A stretch of 64,000 bases of DNA from Marinobacterium rhizophilum DSM 18822. GTDB taxonomy: Bacteria; Pseudomonadota; Gammaproteobacteria; Pseudomonadales; Balneatricaceae. Position numbers and translations under genes: made by a program. The DNA lies in NCBI RefSeq assembly GCF_000378045.1, contig NZ_KB899106.1, positions 1-64,000 on the forward strand. Direction: 5' to 3'. Under the pieces are notes generated by a model, which was not told the origin of the DNA, did not search any database, and worked only from the letters and a program-made list of their open reading frames with translations. Below, in pieces: positions 36,738 through 44,453 of the stretch (positions are counted from its first letter, which is position 1; each line of letters starts with the position of its first letter).

Positions 36738-39700
36738 TTGGAGAGCGATGAACTGGTCGAGTTTCTCGCCGGCATCGATTTTTTCTCGACGTTCAGCCAT
36801 GAGGAATTGTCGGAACTCGCTGCCCGCGCCGAGCCGAGCCAGCACGACTTCGGCGACACCATTCTCAGGGCCGGCGAACCCGGCCTGGGCCTCTACGTCA
36901 TTATCAAAGGCACGGTGCGGCTGTTCACCGAGGAACAGGGCAAGGAAACGAGCCTTGGCGTGCGCAAGAGCGGCGAGGTGTTCGCCGAACTCGCAGCGCT
37001 GCGCGAGCACCGGCTGGAGTATTCGGTGCGCGCCTCGGCCAAGACCCAGCTGGTGCATTTTCCCCGTGCCGCACTAGCGCCGCTGCTGCAGCGCAATCCG
37101 GCGGCCGCCGACTACATTGCACGCCTGACGGCCATCAGCACGGCCGGCGGCTTTGTCACCCGCCTGTTCAACCTGCGCGGCAAGGTAGCCCCCGGGGAGC
37201 TGGAGGAGTTTATCCAGAGCATCGGTGTCAAGCCGGTCAAGGCGGGTCAGACCATCCTGACCCAGGGTAGCCGCGAGGATCGGCGCCTCTATATCGTGCG
37301 CCAGGGCAAGGTGCAGCTGAAATACCAGGAGGCCGACAACGAGTACCCGCTGGCCACCCTGCAGCAGGGTGAATCCTTTGGCGAAAAGGCCTGCCTGCTC
37401 AAACAGGAACAGCCCGCCAGCGCCGTAGCAGAGACAGACACCGTACTGCTGGTTATCCCCGAACAGACCATCAACTTTATCCTGGAACGCAACCCGGCGG
37501 TCGTTACCGTGCTGGAAGAGCGAATCCAGTTCATCGAACGGGAGCTGCAGCGCCAGAAAAAGCTGGCCGAGCGGCGCAACCGCCGGATACTGCTCGATCT
37601 GTTCTCCAAACCCGGGCACGGCGAGCGCATTATCCGGCGCTTTCCTCTGGTGGAACAGGCCGAGGAGATGGACTGCGGCGCCGCCTGCCTGGCGATGATC
37701 TGTCGTCACTACCACATCAATCTGACCCTCGGAAAACTGCGGGAACTGGCCAATGTCACCACCGAAGGCGCCACCCTGGAAAGCCTGGCACGGGTTGGCG
37801 AGTCCCTCGGATTCAGCACCCGTGGTGTGCAGTGCACCTATCAGGCGCTGCTGGGCTTCGAGCTGCCCTTCATTGTCCACTGGGAGGGTTACCACTACGT
37901 TGTGGTCTATGGCATCTCCAAACACCATGTCTGGGTCGCAGACCCGGCACTGGGATTTCGCAAGCTGACGGTGGCGGAGTTCGAACGCGGCTGGAGCGGC
38001 ACCTGCCTGATCTTCACGCCCGGCGAAAGCCTGGTTCAGCTGGCCGCTGGCCGTTCTCCCTGGCTGCGTTTTATCGCCTACCTGCAACCGTTCAGGAAAC
38101 TGCTCGGTTACCTGTTCCTGGCCACCCTGGTGATAGAGGTGCTCAGCCTGGCGCCGCCAATCATCATGCAGAACATCCTCGACCGCGTGGTCGTGCACCA
38201 GAGTGTCGAGCTGCTGCACGTGCTGATCTTCGGACTCATCATCGCCCAGGTGTTCACCCAGCTCACGGTGCTGATGCGAGCGCTGCTCGCCAACTTCCTG
38301 ATGCGCAATCTGGACTTCAGCATGATCGCCGGTTTCTTCAAGCACTGCCTGGCGCTGCCGGTGTCGTTTTTCACCAAGCGCCGCACCGGCGACATCTTCG
38401 CCCGCTTCCAGGAAAACCACAAGATCCGTCAGTTTCTCACTGAATCCACCATCAGTACCCTGCTTAACCTGCTGATGGTTTTCATCTATTTCACCGTGCT
38501 GTTCATCTACAACGTGCAGATGACCTTGCTGCTGATTGCCATGGTGGTACCGATCGCGCTGCTCACCGTACTGGTTACGCCACGCCTAAAGCACTATGCC
38601 CGGGAAGCCTTTGAAGCCTCCACCGACGCCGAATCGGTGCTGATGGAAACCCTGAGCGGGGCCGAAACCATCAAGGGCATGGGCATCGAGCGCGCCGTGC
38701 GCCTGAAGTGGGAGCGCAAGTATGCCCGCTCGCTGGATGTGCAGTATCGCGCCGGCCGCTTCCAGGCGCAGATCCAGCTCGGCGGCCAGCTGTTGAGCGC
38801 CGCCACCACCATCGTCGTGCTCTGGGTCGGCGCTACCCTGGTGCTGCAGCAGGAATTGAGCATCGGACAGCTGATTGCCTTCAACATGCTGATGGGCAGC
38901 GTCATGGCGCCGCTGATGGGGCTGGTCGGACTCTGGGACGAGCTGCACGAGGCAGGCATCGCCATGGAGCGGCTTGGCGATGTGCTCGACCTGGAGCCGG
39001 AGCAGAAACCGGAAACCCTGTCGTCGCGCATCCTGCTGCCGGACCTGCAGGGCGATATCCGGCTGGAGAACGTCTATTTCCGCTACGGTGGCAACGAAAC
39101 GCCCTACGTTCTCGAAAACATCAGCTGCGAGATCAAACCGGGCCAGCTGGTGGCGATCGTCGGCCAGAGCGGATCCGGCAAGACCACCCTGGCCAAGCTG
39201 CTGGTCGGCTTTTATCCGCCATCCGAGGGGCGGATCCTAGTCGATGGCTACGACCTGGGCCAGATCGACATGGAATATTACCGCGCTCAGGTCGGTTACG
39301 TGATGCAGTCAAATCTGGTGTTTTCCGGCACCGTGGCGGAGAACATTGCCATCGGTGACGACAATCCGGACAGGCGCCGCATTGTCGAGGTGGCGAAAAT
39401 GGCCGATGCCCACGGCTACATCAGCAACCTGCCGCTGGGTTATGAACAGGTCGTTGGCGAACGCGGTGTCGGCCTGTCCGGCGGCCAGGTCCAGCGATTG
39501 TGCATTGCCCGTGCCCTCTATCACAACCCGCGCCTGCTGATCTTCGACGAGGCCACCTCGGCGCTCGATACCCAGTCCGAAAGCAATATCCTCGGCCACA
39601 TGCACGAGATTCTGAAGGGCCGCACTGCCATCGTGATAGCCCACCGTCTGAGCACCGTGATGAACGCCGACAAGATCCTGGTACTCTACGATGGCTGCAT

Positions 39701-39797
39701 TACCGAACAGGGCGGCCACCAGGAGCTGCTGGACCAGCGCGGCATGTATTACCAGCTGGTGCAGAAGCAGCTGTCCGGCGCGGCACTGACGCAATAG
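36738..39797 (+). CDS. Peptidase-containing ABC exporter with two cyclic nucleotide-binding-like domains (CNB-CNB-C39-TMD-NBD)
   Basis: About 1019 residues from a TTG with AAGGGAG upstream (an in-frame TTG lies at 36720). Two CNB-like domains (about 5-125 and 150-265) come first. A C39 peptidase follows with Cys 313 (MDCGAACLAMICRHY), His 386 (EGYHYVVVYG) and Asp 402 (VADPA). Next is a six-segment ABC membrane domain, then a nucleotide-binding domain with GQSGSGKTT, LSGGQVQR and LLIFDEATSALD. C39 domains cut leaders after double Gly, matching the RGG/QGG/VGG peptides downstream. Neither CNB shows the canonical Arg of the phosphate cassette (AELAALREHRLEYS; GEKACLLKQEQPAS), so true cNMP binding is uncertain. 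Confidence 0.9.
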   Translation: MESDELVEFLAGIDFFSTFSHEELSELAARAEPSQHDFGDTILRAGEPGLGLYVIIKGTVRLFTEEQGKETSLGVRKSGEVFAELAALREHRLEYSVRASAKTQLVHFPRAALAPLLQRNPAAADYIARLTAISTAGGFVTRLFNLRGKVAPGELEEFIQSIGVKPVKAGQTILTQGSREDRRLYIVRQGKVQLKYQEADNEYPLATLQQGESFGEKACLLKQEQPASAVAETDTVLLVIPEQTINFILERNPAVVTVLEERIQFIERELQRQKKLAERRNRRILLDLFSKPGHGERIIRRFPLVEQAEEMDCGAACLAMICRHYHINLTLGKLRELANVTTEGATLESLARVGESLGFSTRGVQCTYQALLGFELPFIVHWEGYHYVVVYGISKHHVWVADPALGFRKLTVAEFERGWSGTCLIFTPGESLVQLAAGRSPWLRFIAYLQPFRKLLGYLFLATLVIEVLSLAPPIIMQNILDRVVVHQSVELLHVLIFGLIIAQVFTQLTVLMRALLANFLMRNLDFSMIAGFFKHCLALPVSFFTKRRTGDIFARFQENHKIRQFLTESTISTLLNLLMVFIYFTVLFIYNVQMTLLLIAMVVPIALLTVLVTPRLKHYAREAFEASTDAESVLMETLSGAETIKGMGIERAVRLKWERKYARSLDVQYRAGRFQAQIQLGGQLLSAATTIVVLWVGATLVLQQELSIGQLIAFNMLMGSVMAPLMGLVGLWDELHEAGIAMERLGDVLDLEPEQKPETLSSRILLPDLQGDIRLENVYFRYGGNETPYVLENISCEIKPGQLVAIVGQSGSGKTTLAKLLVGFYPPSEGRILVDGYDLGQIDMEYYRAQVGYVMQSNLVFSGTVAENIAIGDDNPDRRRIVEVAKMADAHGYISNLPLGYEQVVGERGVGLSGGQVQRLCIARALYHNPRLLIFDEATSALDTQSESNILGHMHEILKGRTAIVIAHRLSTVMNADKILVLYDGCITEQGGHQELLDQRGMYYQLVQKQLSGAALTQ

Positions 39798-39898
39798 ACG
39801 CAGGAGCGGCGCCTCGCGACGAAGGCATTAGGTTAGAAAATGCAGGTTGGGCCTTGACCCAAGAGGGCGATATCCTCCGAATTGCCAGGCGACACCTT

Positions 39899-41176
39899 AT
39901 GAAAGCACTAAACCTCAAACCGCTCTCTTCCGCCTCCTACGGCGGACTGCTGGAAAAAATCGAAGTGCTGCGATCGAGCCTGCGCTGGATGCCGGGGCTC
40001 TCATCAGCCGACAAGCAGAAACTGCAGCTGCAGCTCAACGAAGTGCGTAGCGGCCTGATGCTGCTATCGCGCCAGGCCCGGCTCCAACAGTCCAGTGAGG
40101 AAACGGCGCCGCCGCGTGAAGCAGACAGCGAGGAACAGGCCCCCGCACTCTCGCGCCAACAGCGGCGACAAGCTCTGCTGGAACGTGACTTCGTATTCGA
40201 GGGAGTTTTTGGCGAAAGCCCGAAACTGCTTGATGCGCTGGAGATCGCCGAACGGGCGGCACCGACCGATCTTCCGGTGCTTGTCGAGGGCGAAAGCGGC
40301 ACCGGCAAGGAGCTGATGGCCAAGCTAGTGCATGTCAACGGCAGCCGGGCCGACAAGCCCTTTATCTCGATCAATTGCGGCGCCATTCCGGAAAACCTGC
40401 TGGAGTCGGAACTGTTCGGCCACAAGCGTGGAGCCTTTACCGGTGCCAGCAACGATCGCAAGGGCAAGTTCGAGAGCGCCCACCACGGCACCATCTTTCT
40501 GGACGAGGTGGGCGAGCTGCCGTTAGCCGGACAGGTCAAGCTGCTGCGGGTACTGCAGGCCAACGAAATCCAGCGTGTGGGCTCCGACGAGATCATCGAA
40601 GTGGATACCCGCATTGTCGCCGCAACCAACCGCAACCTGCTGCAGATGGCCCGTGAAGGTACCTTTCGCGAAGATCTCTATTACCGCCTCGGCGTCATCC
40701 ATGTCACCCTGCCGCCGCTGCGCGAACGTCGCGACGAGATTCCGCTGCTGATCGATTATTTCTGCGACGAGGCGGCGGAAAAGCTCAGCCGCGCGCCCGT
40801 ACGCATGACCCCTGCGCTGCGCAGTTTCCTGCTGACCTACGCCTATCCGGGTAATATCCGGGAACTGCGCAACCTGATCTACCGCCTGTCCTGCCTCGCG
40901 GACGAGATCGCCTCCCCCGCCCAACTGCCTGAAGACATTAGGCCGAAGTCGAAGGCCAAGGCCAGTGACGCAGACGAGCTACTGTCGCTGAGTGACATCA
41001 GGCAGCAGGCCAGCGATGCGGCGGAAAGGGCTTATCTGGAACAGGGATTGCAAAAGGTCAATGGGAAGGTCACGGAACTGGCACAACGGACCGGCATGAA
41101 CCGGTCCTATCTGCAGACGCTGCTCAAGAAGCACGCGCTGCATTCCAAGGATTATCGCCAGCCCCCGGAAAAATGA
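39899..41176 (+). CDS. Sigma54-dependent transcriptional activator (AAA+ and Fis HTH)
   Basis: About 425 residues. The ~95-residue N-terminal part is unrecognised and has no obvious receiver, PAS or GAF domain. The central AAA+ domain has Walker A GESGTGKE, the GAFTGA loop in FGHKRGAFTGA, Walker B TIFLDEVGEL and the arginine finger region TFREDLYYRLGV. The Fis-type helix-turn-helix ends the protein (KVTELAQRTGMNRSYLQTLL). It should open sigma54 promoters, and three such sites lie just downstream before the peptide genes. The ATG at 39899 is used; an in-frame TTG at 39854 is possible. Confidence 0.87.
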   Translation: MKALNLKPLSSASYGGLLEKIEVLRSSLRWMPGLSSADKQKLQLQLNEVRSGLMLLSRQARLQQSSEETAPPREADSEEQAPALSRQQRRQALLERDFVFEGVFGESPKLLDALEIAERAAPTDLPVLVEGESGTGKELMAKLVHVNGSRADKPFISINCGAIPENLLESELFGHKRGAFTGASNDRKGKFESAHHGTIFLDEVGELPLAGQVKLLRVLQANEIQRVGSDEIIEVDTRIVAATNRNLLQMAREGTFREDLYYRLGVIHVTLPPLRERRDEIPLLIDYFCDEAAEKLSRAPVRMTPALRSFLLTYAYPGNIRELRNLIYRLSCLADEIASPAQLPEDIRPKSKAKASDADELLSLSDIRQQASDAAERAYLEQGLQKVNGKVTELAQRTGMNRSYLQTLLKKHALHSKDYRQPPEK

Positions 41177-41194
41177 CCGGGCGATGCCCGCGCA

Positions 41195-41305
41195 TCAATT
41201 TCCTGACAGTTCAGCGAACAGCACACCAGCGGTGGCTGAAAGGCCGAGCATGGCGATAAGTAAAACCAGTTGACGTGTGTGATGAATCAGTTCAAAAGCG
41301 GACAC
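41195..41305 (-). CDS. Possible 36-residue single-span membrane peptide
   Basis: GTG at 41305 with GAGGAG about 9 bases upstream. The product is about 36 residues with one hydrophobic span (QLVLLIAMLGLSATAGVLF). It lies between the end of the sigma54 activator and the first peptide precursor, convergent to the activator. It could be a small exporter accessory or chance. Confidence 0.35.
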   Translation of the reverse strand: MSAFELIHHTRQLVLLIAMLGLSATAGVLFAELSGN

Positions 41306-41368
41306 TGAAGCGGACTCCTCGCGGTGTTCATTATCACTCTACAGGTGAACGCTAACGGATCAATACGT

Positions 41369-41394
41369 TGCCCCCGGGACGAAACCCGGGGGCA
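41369..41394 (-). terminator. GC-rich hairpin after the first peptide gene
   Basis: TGCCCCCGGG (41369-41378) pairs with CCCGGGGGCA (41385-41394), loop 6 nt, 8 bases past the stop of the 41402-41668 gene. There is no U-tract, so it is a strong 3'-end hairpin with uncertain terminator activity. Confidence 0.5.
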
Positions 41395-41401
41395 GTGGGA
41401 C

Positions 41402-41668
41402 TCAGTACTGAATGACCGAGTTCGAGTTGCCCTGGCTTACATAGGCACTGCCTACGGCAATATTAAGCTGCTCGCTGATATTGGTCAGGCTTTTCTTCAC
41501 AAAGGTACTCGGATAGAGCGAGGGCTGATGCAGTTTCAAACCACTGTAGGGGCCCATGGTAGTAACCAGGGTGTTGGCCATTGCGGTATAACCGCCGCGT
41601 ACCTGGGTCATGGCTTTGCTGTCGAGGTCTTTGCTGTCGTGCAGGTCGTTGATGGTCAGTCGAGTCAT
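41402..41668 (-). CDS. Double-glycine-leader peptide precursor, subfamily A (copy 1)
   Basis: 88 residues. The leader of 26 begins MTRLTINDLHDSKDLDSKAM and ends in VRGG, the expected C39 cleavage site. The 62-residue core is uncharged-rich and ends with NISEQLNIAVGSAYVSQG followed by NSNSVIQY. This LNIxV...QGNSNxVxQ pattern resembles one curlin repeat. The ATG at 41668 follows CGGAGATACCATC. It is preceded by a sigma54 promoter at 41729-41746 and followed by a GC hairpin. It is predicted to be exported by the C39-ABC/HlyD/TolC machine; the role (fibre subunit, adhesin or bacteriocin) is inferred. Confidence 0.8.
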   Translation of the reverse strand: MTRLTINDLHDSKDLDSKAMTQVRGGYTAMANTLVTTMGPYSGLKLHQPSLYPSTFVKKSLTNISEQLNIAVGSAYVSQGNSNSVIQY

Positions 41669-41728
41669 GATGGTATCTCCGCTATTTAACATCTTGGATT
41701 AAGAGCCGGTTGGCTCTTGTCTTGTATA

Positions 41729-41746
41729 TTGCAGACCCCATGCCAG
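41729..41746 (-). promoter_or_regulatory. Sigma54 (-24/-12) promoter of peptide copy 1
   Basis: Minus-strand CTGGCATG-GGGT-CTGCAA matches YTGGCACG-N4-TTGCW with correct GG-GC spacing. It lies about 60 bases upstream of the peptide start. The region further upstream (41745-41960) is very A+T-rich, suited to bending or IHF and activator binding. Confidence 0.8.
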
Positions 41747-42247
41747 GTTCGTAATTTTTATTTTGTTTAATGGTAAATCGTTGAAAAAATAAAACTTTTA
41801 TTTATCAAGCGCAATCAAGTTACATATCCAAAAAGGCATTCCTCACAAATAGTTATTTAAAATAAAACATTTTACGAAGAACATGTTTTCAATGGCCAAA
41901 CAATAGTGGCCCGCACACGGCGCAGAATTTAAACGATAGCTTGTTATATATAGAAAAAGCCCGATCCACTGGAACACTCATTCATACCCCTCCGATTGAC
42001 CGGCTATACAAAAACCACCATTACATTCAAGCCTGTTTATGACTTAAACCATAGGACAATCAGGTTTCCCTGGACCCTCAACCCATGAATATGGCTGCCG
42101 GTGCATGGACATGACAAGTGCTGCGGGGCTCGCATTGTCCTGCGGCCAATAGTAAACATCTCTGCGTTAGCAGATCCCGGGTTAATAGTCCACCTACGTA
42201 AAATAGCTGGCATTTCAGGAACAAATGACAATTGTCGCCAGCGGTGG

Positions 42248-42300
42248 CGGAAATCCTGATATTGCAGGAGAAAATGCCAGGGACCGTTCATTCTGAACAT
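42248..42300. repeat. Dispersed 53-nt repeat, copy 1
   Basis: It aligns without gaps to 43518-43570 with about 43 of 53 identical bases. Near its end is the small palindrome GTTCATTCTGAAC, while the other copy has GTACTTCCTGTAC, so the pairing potential is kept although the bases differ. Confidence 0.65.
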
Positions 42301-42402
42301 CACCGCTTATGCGCATCCATGCGCTCGCGGTATACCGTTCATCCTGAACATCACCGCTCATGCGCATCCATGCGCCCGCGGTATACCGTTCATCCTGAAC
42401 AT
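42283..42402. repeat. 51-nt tandem repeat, 2.4 copies
   Basis: Units start at 42283, 42334 and 42385 (third partial). Each begins ACCGTTCATYCTGAACAT. The two full units differ at only a few positions. It lies just before the terminator of the second peptide unit. Confidence 0.85.
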
Positions 42403-42405
42403 AAT

Positions 42406-42431
42406 AAAAAACCGGCCGCTGGGGCCGGTTT
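42406..42431 (-). terminator. Intrinsic terminator of the second peptide operon
   Basis: AAACCGGCC and GGCCGGTTT arms with a 5-nt loop. On the minus strand the stem is followed by TTTTTATTATG. It sits 18 bases past the stop of the gene at 42450-42704. Confidence 0.85.
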
Positions 42432-42449
42432 TGAATCGGAACAAGTTTA

Positions 42450-42704
42450 TCAGAACTGCATCACAGTATTACTGTTGCCCTGACTGACGTAGGCACTGCC
42501 TACGGCGATATTGAGCTGCTCGCTGTAGTTGTTCAGGCTCTGGTGCGTAATGTTGCTCGGGTACAACAGACCGTAGCCCGGCATTTTCGGCATCAGCTTG
42601 AGTCCCTGACTGGCGACCAGGGTGCTGTAGCCACCCCGTACACCGGCCATTGCCTTGTTGTCCAGTTCGCTGTTCTGCTGCAGATCGTGGATGATGATAG
42701 TCAT
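42450..42704 (-). CDS. Double-glycine-leader peptide precursor, subfamily A (copy 2)
   Basis: 84 residues: a 25-residue leader (MTIIIHDLQQNSELDNKAMA then GVRGG) and a 59-residue core ending QLNIAVGSAYVSQGNSNTV then MQF. The last ~35 residues are nearly identical to copy 1, while the first part of the core differs but keeps a LYPS motif. The ATG follows CGGAGAAACGACC. It is the second gene of a two-gene unit, 54 bases after the subfamily B gene, with a GC hairpin between. Confidence 0.8.
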   Translation of the reverse strand: MTIIIHDLQQNSELDNKAMAGVRGGYSTLVASQGLKLMPKMPGYGLLYPSNITHQSLNNYSEQLNIAVGSAYVSQGNSNTVMQF

Positions 42705-42737
42705 GGTCGTTTCTCCGGAAAATTGGGGGGTGGATCC

Positions 42738-42753
42738 GGGGCCCTCAGGCCCC
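42738..42753 (-). promoter_or_regulatory. Intercistronic GC hairpin in peptide unit 2
   Basis: GGGGCC-CTCA-GGCCCC lies 5 bases beyond the subfamily B stop and before the subfamily A gene. There is no U-tract. It may limit read-through or protect the upstream message. A hairpin at the same place occurs in unit 3. Confidence 0.5.
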
Positions 42754-42758
42754 AAAGA

Positions 42759-42989
42759 TCAGGCCTGACTTACAAAGTTGGAATTATTCTGAAATACGCC
42801 CTGGCTCAGTACCGCGATATTGAGCTGGGTATTGATATTGGTCAGTTCCTTGATACTGGAATTAACCGGGCCAAACCAGTTTTTAACGCCCTGCTGGTAG
42901 CCCCAGCTGAAACCGCCGCGAATTTTCGCCAGAGCCTGGTTATCCAGAGCCTTGTTTTCGTTCAGGTCATTGATGGCAATATGAGTCAT
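42759..42989 (-). CDS. Double-glycine-leader peptide precursor, subfamily B (copy 1)
   Basis: 76 residues: a 26-residue leader (MTHIAINDLNENKALDNQAL...KIRGG) and a 50-residue core. The core has WFGPVNSSIKELTNINTQLN, then IAVLSQGVFQNNSNFVSQA. It shares the LNIAV...Q.NSN.V.Q pattern with subfamily A, but has WFGPV in the middle and ends in Ala rather than Phe/Tyr. It is the first gene after a sigma54 promoter and pairs with the subfamily A gene downstream. Confidence 0.8.
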   Translation of the reverse strand: MTHIAINDLNENKALDNQALAKIRGGFSWGYQQGVKNWFGPVNSSIKELTNINTQLNIAVLSQGVFQNNSNFVSQA

Positions 42990-43054
42990 GATGGTATCTC
43001 CGGTTGTAATCTGAAGGTTCAGGCAAGAGTATTGGTTACTCTTGTCTTGTTGAA

Positions 43055-43071
43055 TGCAGAGCTTGTGCCAA
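43055..43071 (-). promoter_or_regulatory. Sigma54 (-24/-12) promoter of peptide unit 2
   Basis: Minus-strand TTGGCACA-AGCT-CTGCA is a near-consensus -24/-12 element about 66 bases before the 42989 start, with A+T-rich DNA upstream to about 43145. Confidence 0.85.
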
Positions 43072-43831
43072 TAACTTACAAAAAAACCTAAGTATATTTA
43101 ACAATTTGAAAATTAAAGATTTTTATTTAATGGCATTGTTTACCCAGAATAATCGAATTCGCTCACCGGAGAAATTAGTCTGCCAGCAGACAACATTTGA
43201 TTTCGATCTGTTATTGCTTCAACAACAATAATAGTGTGTCGAATTAACGCATTGATCCAATGCTATTGGCATAGTACGAAGCCCTGCAGCCAAGCGAGAA
43301 CGAAAATCCCCGGACAAACAAGCGCTGTGCAAACCCATTTTCAGTGCAGCATTACAACGCTACGGGTGATTATGTCAAATACATGTAACAGGGACATTTC
43401 ATCATTGGGTCTTCCGTTGAACAGATGGCCCAGTGCAAACGCCCCCTTCCCCCCGGAAAAGTCCAGCGTGACCACTGACATGCATCCATGAGTGCGCGCC
43501 ATAACCGTCAGGGATGACGGAAATCCTTATATCGCAGGAGCAAATGTAAGGGACAGTACTTCCTGTACATAACGGACACGTAGGCAGGGAAACCATTGGT
43601 CCGAGAGGGGTTAATAAAGGCACCAAAAAGCCCATGGACTCCCTGCACAGCCGATGTACAGCCCAATGGAAGCTGAATGGTGAGATTGAGCGGGTGTGAA
43701 GGTGCCGCGGCTGCATTTCATCGCGAGCCGCAGGCGCAGAGGGCTTCGAGATGAGCGACAACAGACCGACCGCCACGGCTAGGGGAAGGATCTGGAAACT
43801 GGAAACTGAAATCCGTTGCGCAGAAAAGACA
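43072..43831. other. Non-coding stretch upstream of peptide unit 2
   Basis: 760 bp with no supported gene. It holds A+T-rich upstream DNA (to about 43230) and the second copy of the 53-nt repeat. Open frames such as 43402-43776 show no recognisable features. Confidence 0.5.
43518..43570. repeat. Dispersed 53-nt repeat, copy 2
   Basis: About 81% identical to 42248-42300 by ungapped alignment, in the same orientation. It suggests an old duplication of peptide units with their flanks or a small repeated extragenic element. Confidence 0.65.
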
Positions 43832-43853
43832 AGACCGGTCAGTTGACCGGTCT
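43832..43853 (-). terminator. Intrinsic terminator of peptide unit 3
   Basis: AGACCGGTCA-GT-TGACCGGTCT, followed on the minus strand by TGTCTTTTCTG. It lies 37 bases past the DUF1127-like stop codon. Confidence 0.7.
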
Positions 43854-43890
43854 CAGGGTGATCGCGACATGTGGATGAACACGCGGTCTA

Positions 43891-44058
43891 TCAGGCTGCG
43901 AGTTTTTGCCACAGCTCGGCATTGCGCTGATGTTCGGCTGCCATGGGGTCGATACCCAGATCGCGCAGTGTATGTTTGCCCAGTTGTCTGGCGCCGGAAA
44001 CACGGGGCGCGAACGGTTGAATCAGGCGCTGCATCAGTTGTTTGAAAAAATTCATCAT
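43891..44058 (-). CDS. Small DUF1127-like protein
   Basis: About 55 residues from an ATG with AGGAG 7 bases upstream (longer frames begin at 44109). The C-terminal half (RQLGKHTLRDLGIDPMAAEH) matches the DUF1127/YjiS pattern of Arg-rich helix plus LRDLGI. It is basic and has no GG leader, so it is not an export substrate. It is the third gene in the unit with the two peptide precursors at 44119 and 44454. DUF1127 proteins are small, and some bind RNA; the role here is unknown. Confidence 0.6.
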   Translation of the reverse strand: MMNFFKQLMQRLIQPFAPRVSGARQLGKHTLRDLGIDPMAAEHQRNAELWQKLAA

Positions 44059-44118
44059 CGGATTCTCCTGTTCGTGGCGGGAGCGAGTCCGTTTCATCTC
44101 CCGCGTCATGCCTCGAAG

Positions 44119-44379
44119 TTAAAACTGGATCACAGTGTTGCTGTTGCTCTGAGTCACGTTCTGACTGTTGACCACGATATTGAGCTGATTGGACACATTA
44201 CTCAGGCTCTGGTGGAAAAAATTGCCGGGCAGGATCACCGCCGGCCCGTGGCCTTTGGGCCCATGGGGCAGCATATGGAACTGACCGTTGGCAAAGATCG
44301 CCTTGCCGCCCTGCACTGTGGCCATGGCACGGGCATCCAGCTGTTCGTTCTGTACAAGGTCGTTGATGAGGATTGTCAT
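44119..44379 (-). CDS. Double-glycine-leader peptide precursor, subfamily A (copy 3)
   Basis: 86 residues: leader MTILINDLVQNEQLDARAMA then TVQGG (Gln before GG instead of Arg). The 61-residue core has His/Pro/Gly-rich FHMLPHGPKGHGP and ends SNQLNIVVNSQNVTQSNSNT then VIQF. The C-terminal motif is conserved, while the middle has diverged strongly from copies 1 and 2. It is second in its unit, 74 bases after the subfamily B gene. Confidence 0.8.
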   Translation of the reverse strand: MTILINDLVQNEQLDARAMATVQGGKAIFANGQFHMLPHGPKGHGPAVILPGNFFHQSLSNVSNQLNIVVNSQNVTQSNSNTVIQF

Positions 44380-44422
44380 GTCGTACTCCTGAATGTCGTT
44401 CTCTAATCGGTATGGATCAGCT

Positions 44423-44447
44423 AGTGCCCCCGCCCCGCAGGGGCACT
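44423..44447 (-). promoter_or_regulatory. Intercistronic GC hairpin in peptide unit 3
   Basis: AGTGCCCC (44423-44430) pairs with GGGGCACT (44440-44447), just after the subfamily B stop. It is placed as in unit 2 but differs in sequence. Confidence 0.5.
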
Positions 44448-44453
44448 TTGCAA

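Larger units (their letters stand above)
41747..42406. other. Long A+T-rich and repeat-bearing stretch between peptide genes
   Basis: 660 bp with no supported gene. The first ~220 bp are strongly A+T-rich and form the upstream region of peptide copy 1. The last ~160 bp hold a dispersed 53-nt repeat (42248-42300) overlapped by a 51-nt tandem repeat (42283-42402). The minus-strand frame 42037-42303 reads through these repeats and is not credible. Confidence 0.55.

Noticed and set aside
42037-42303. 88-residue minus-strand frame between peptide units
   Set aside because: It reads through the repeat region, has no GG leader, signal or domain, and its start lacks a credible ribosome site.
42283-42402. 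51-nt repeats as a CRISPR-like array
   Set aside because: The units are head-to-tail with no unique spacers and no cas genes nearby.
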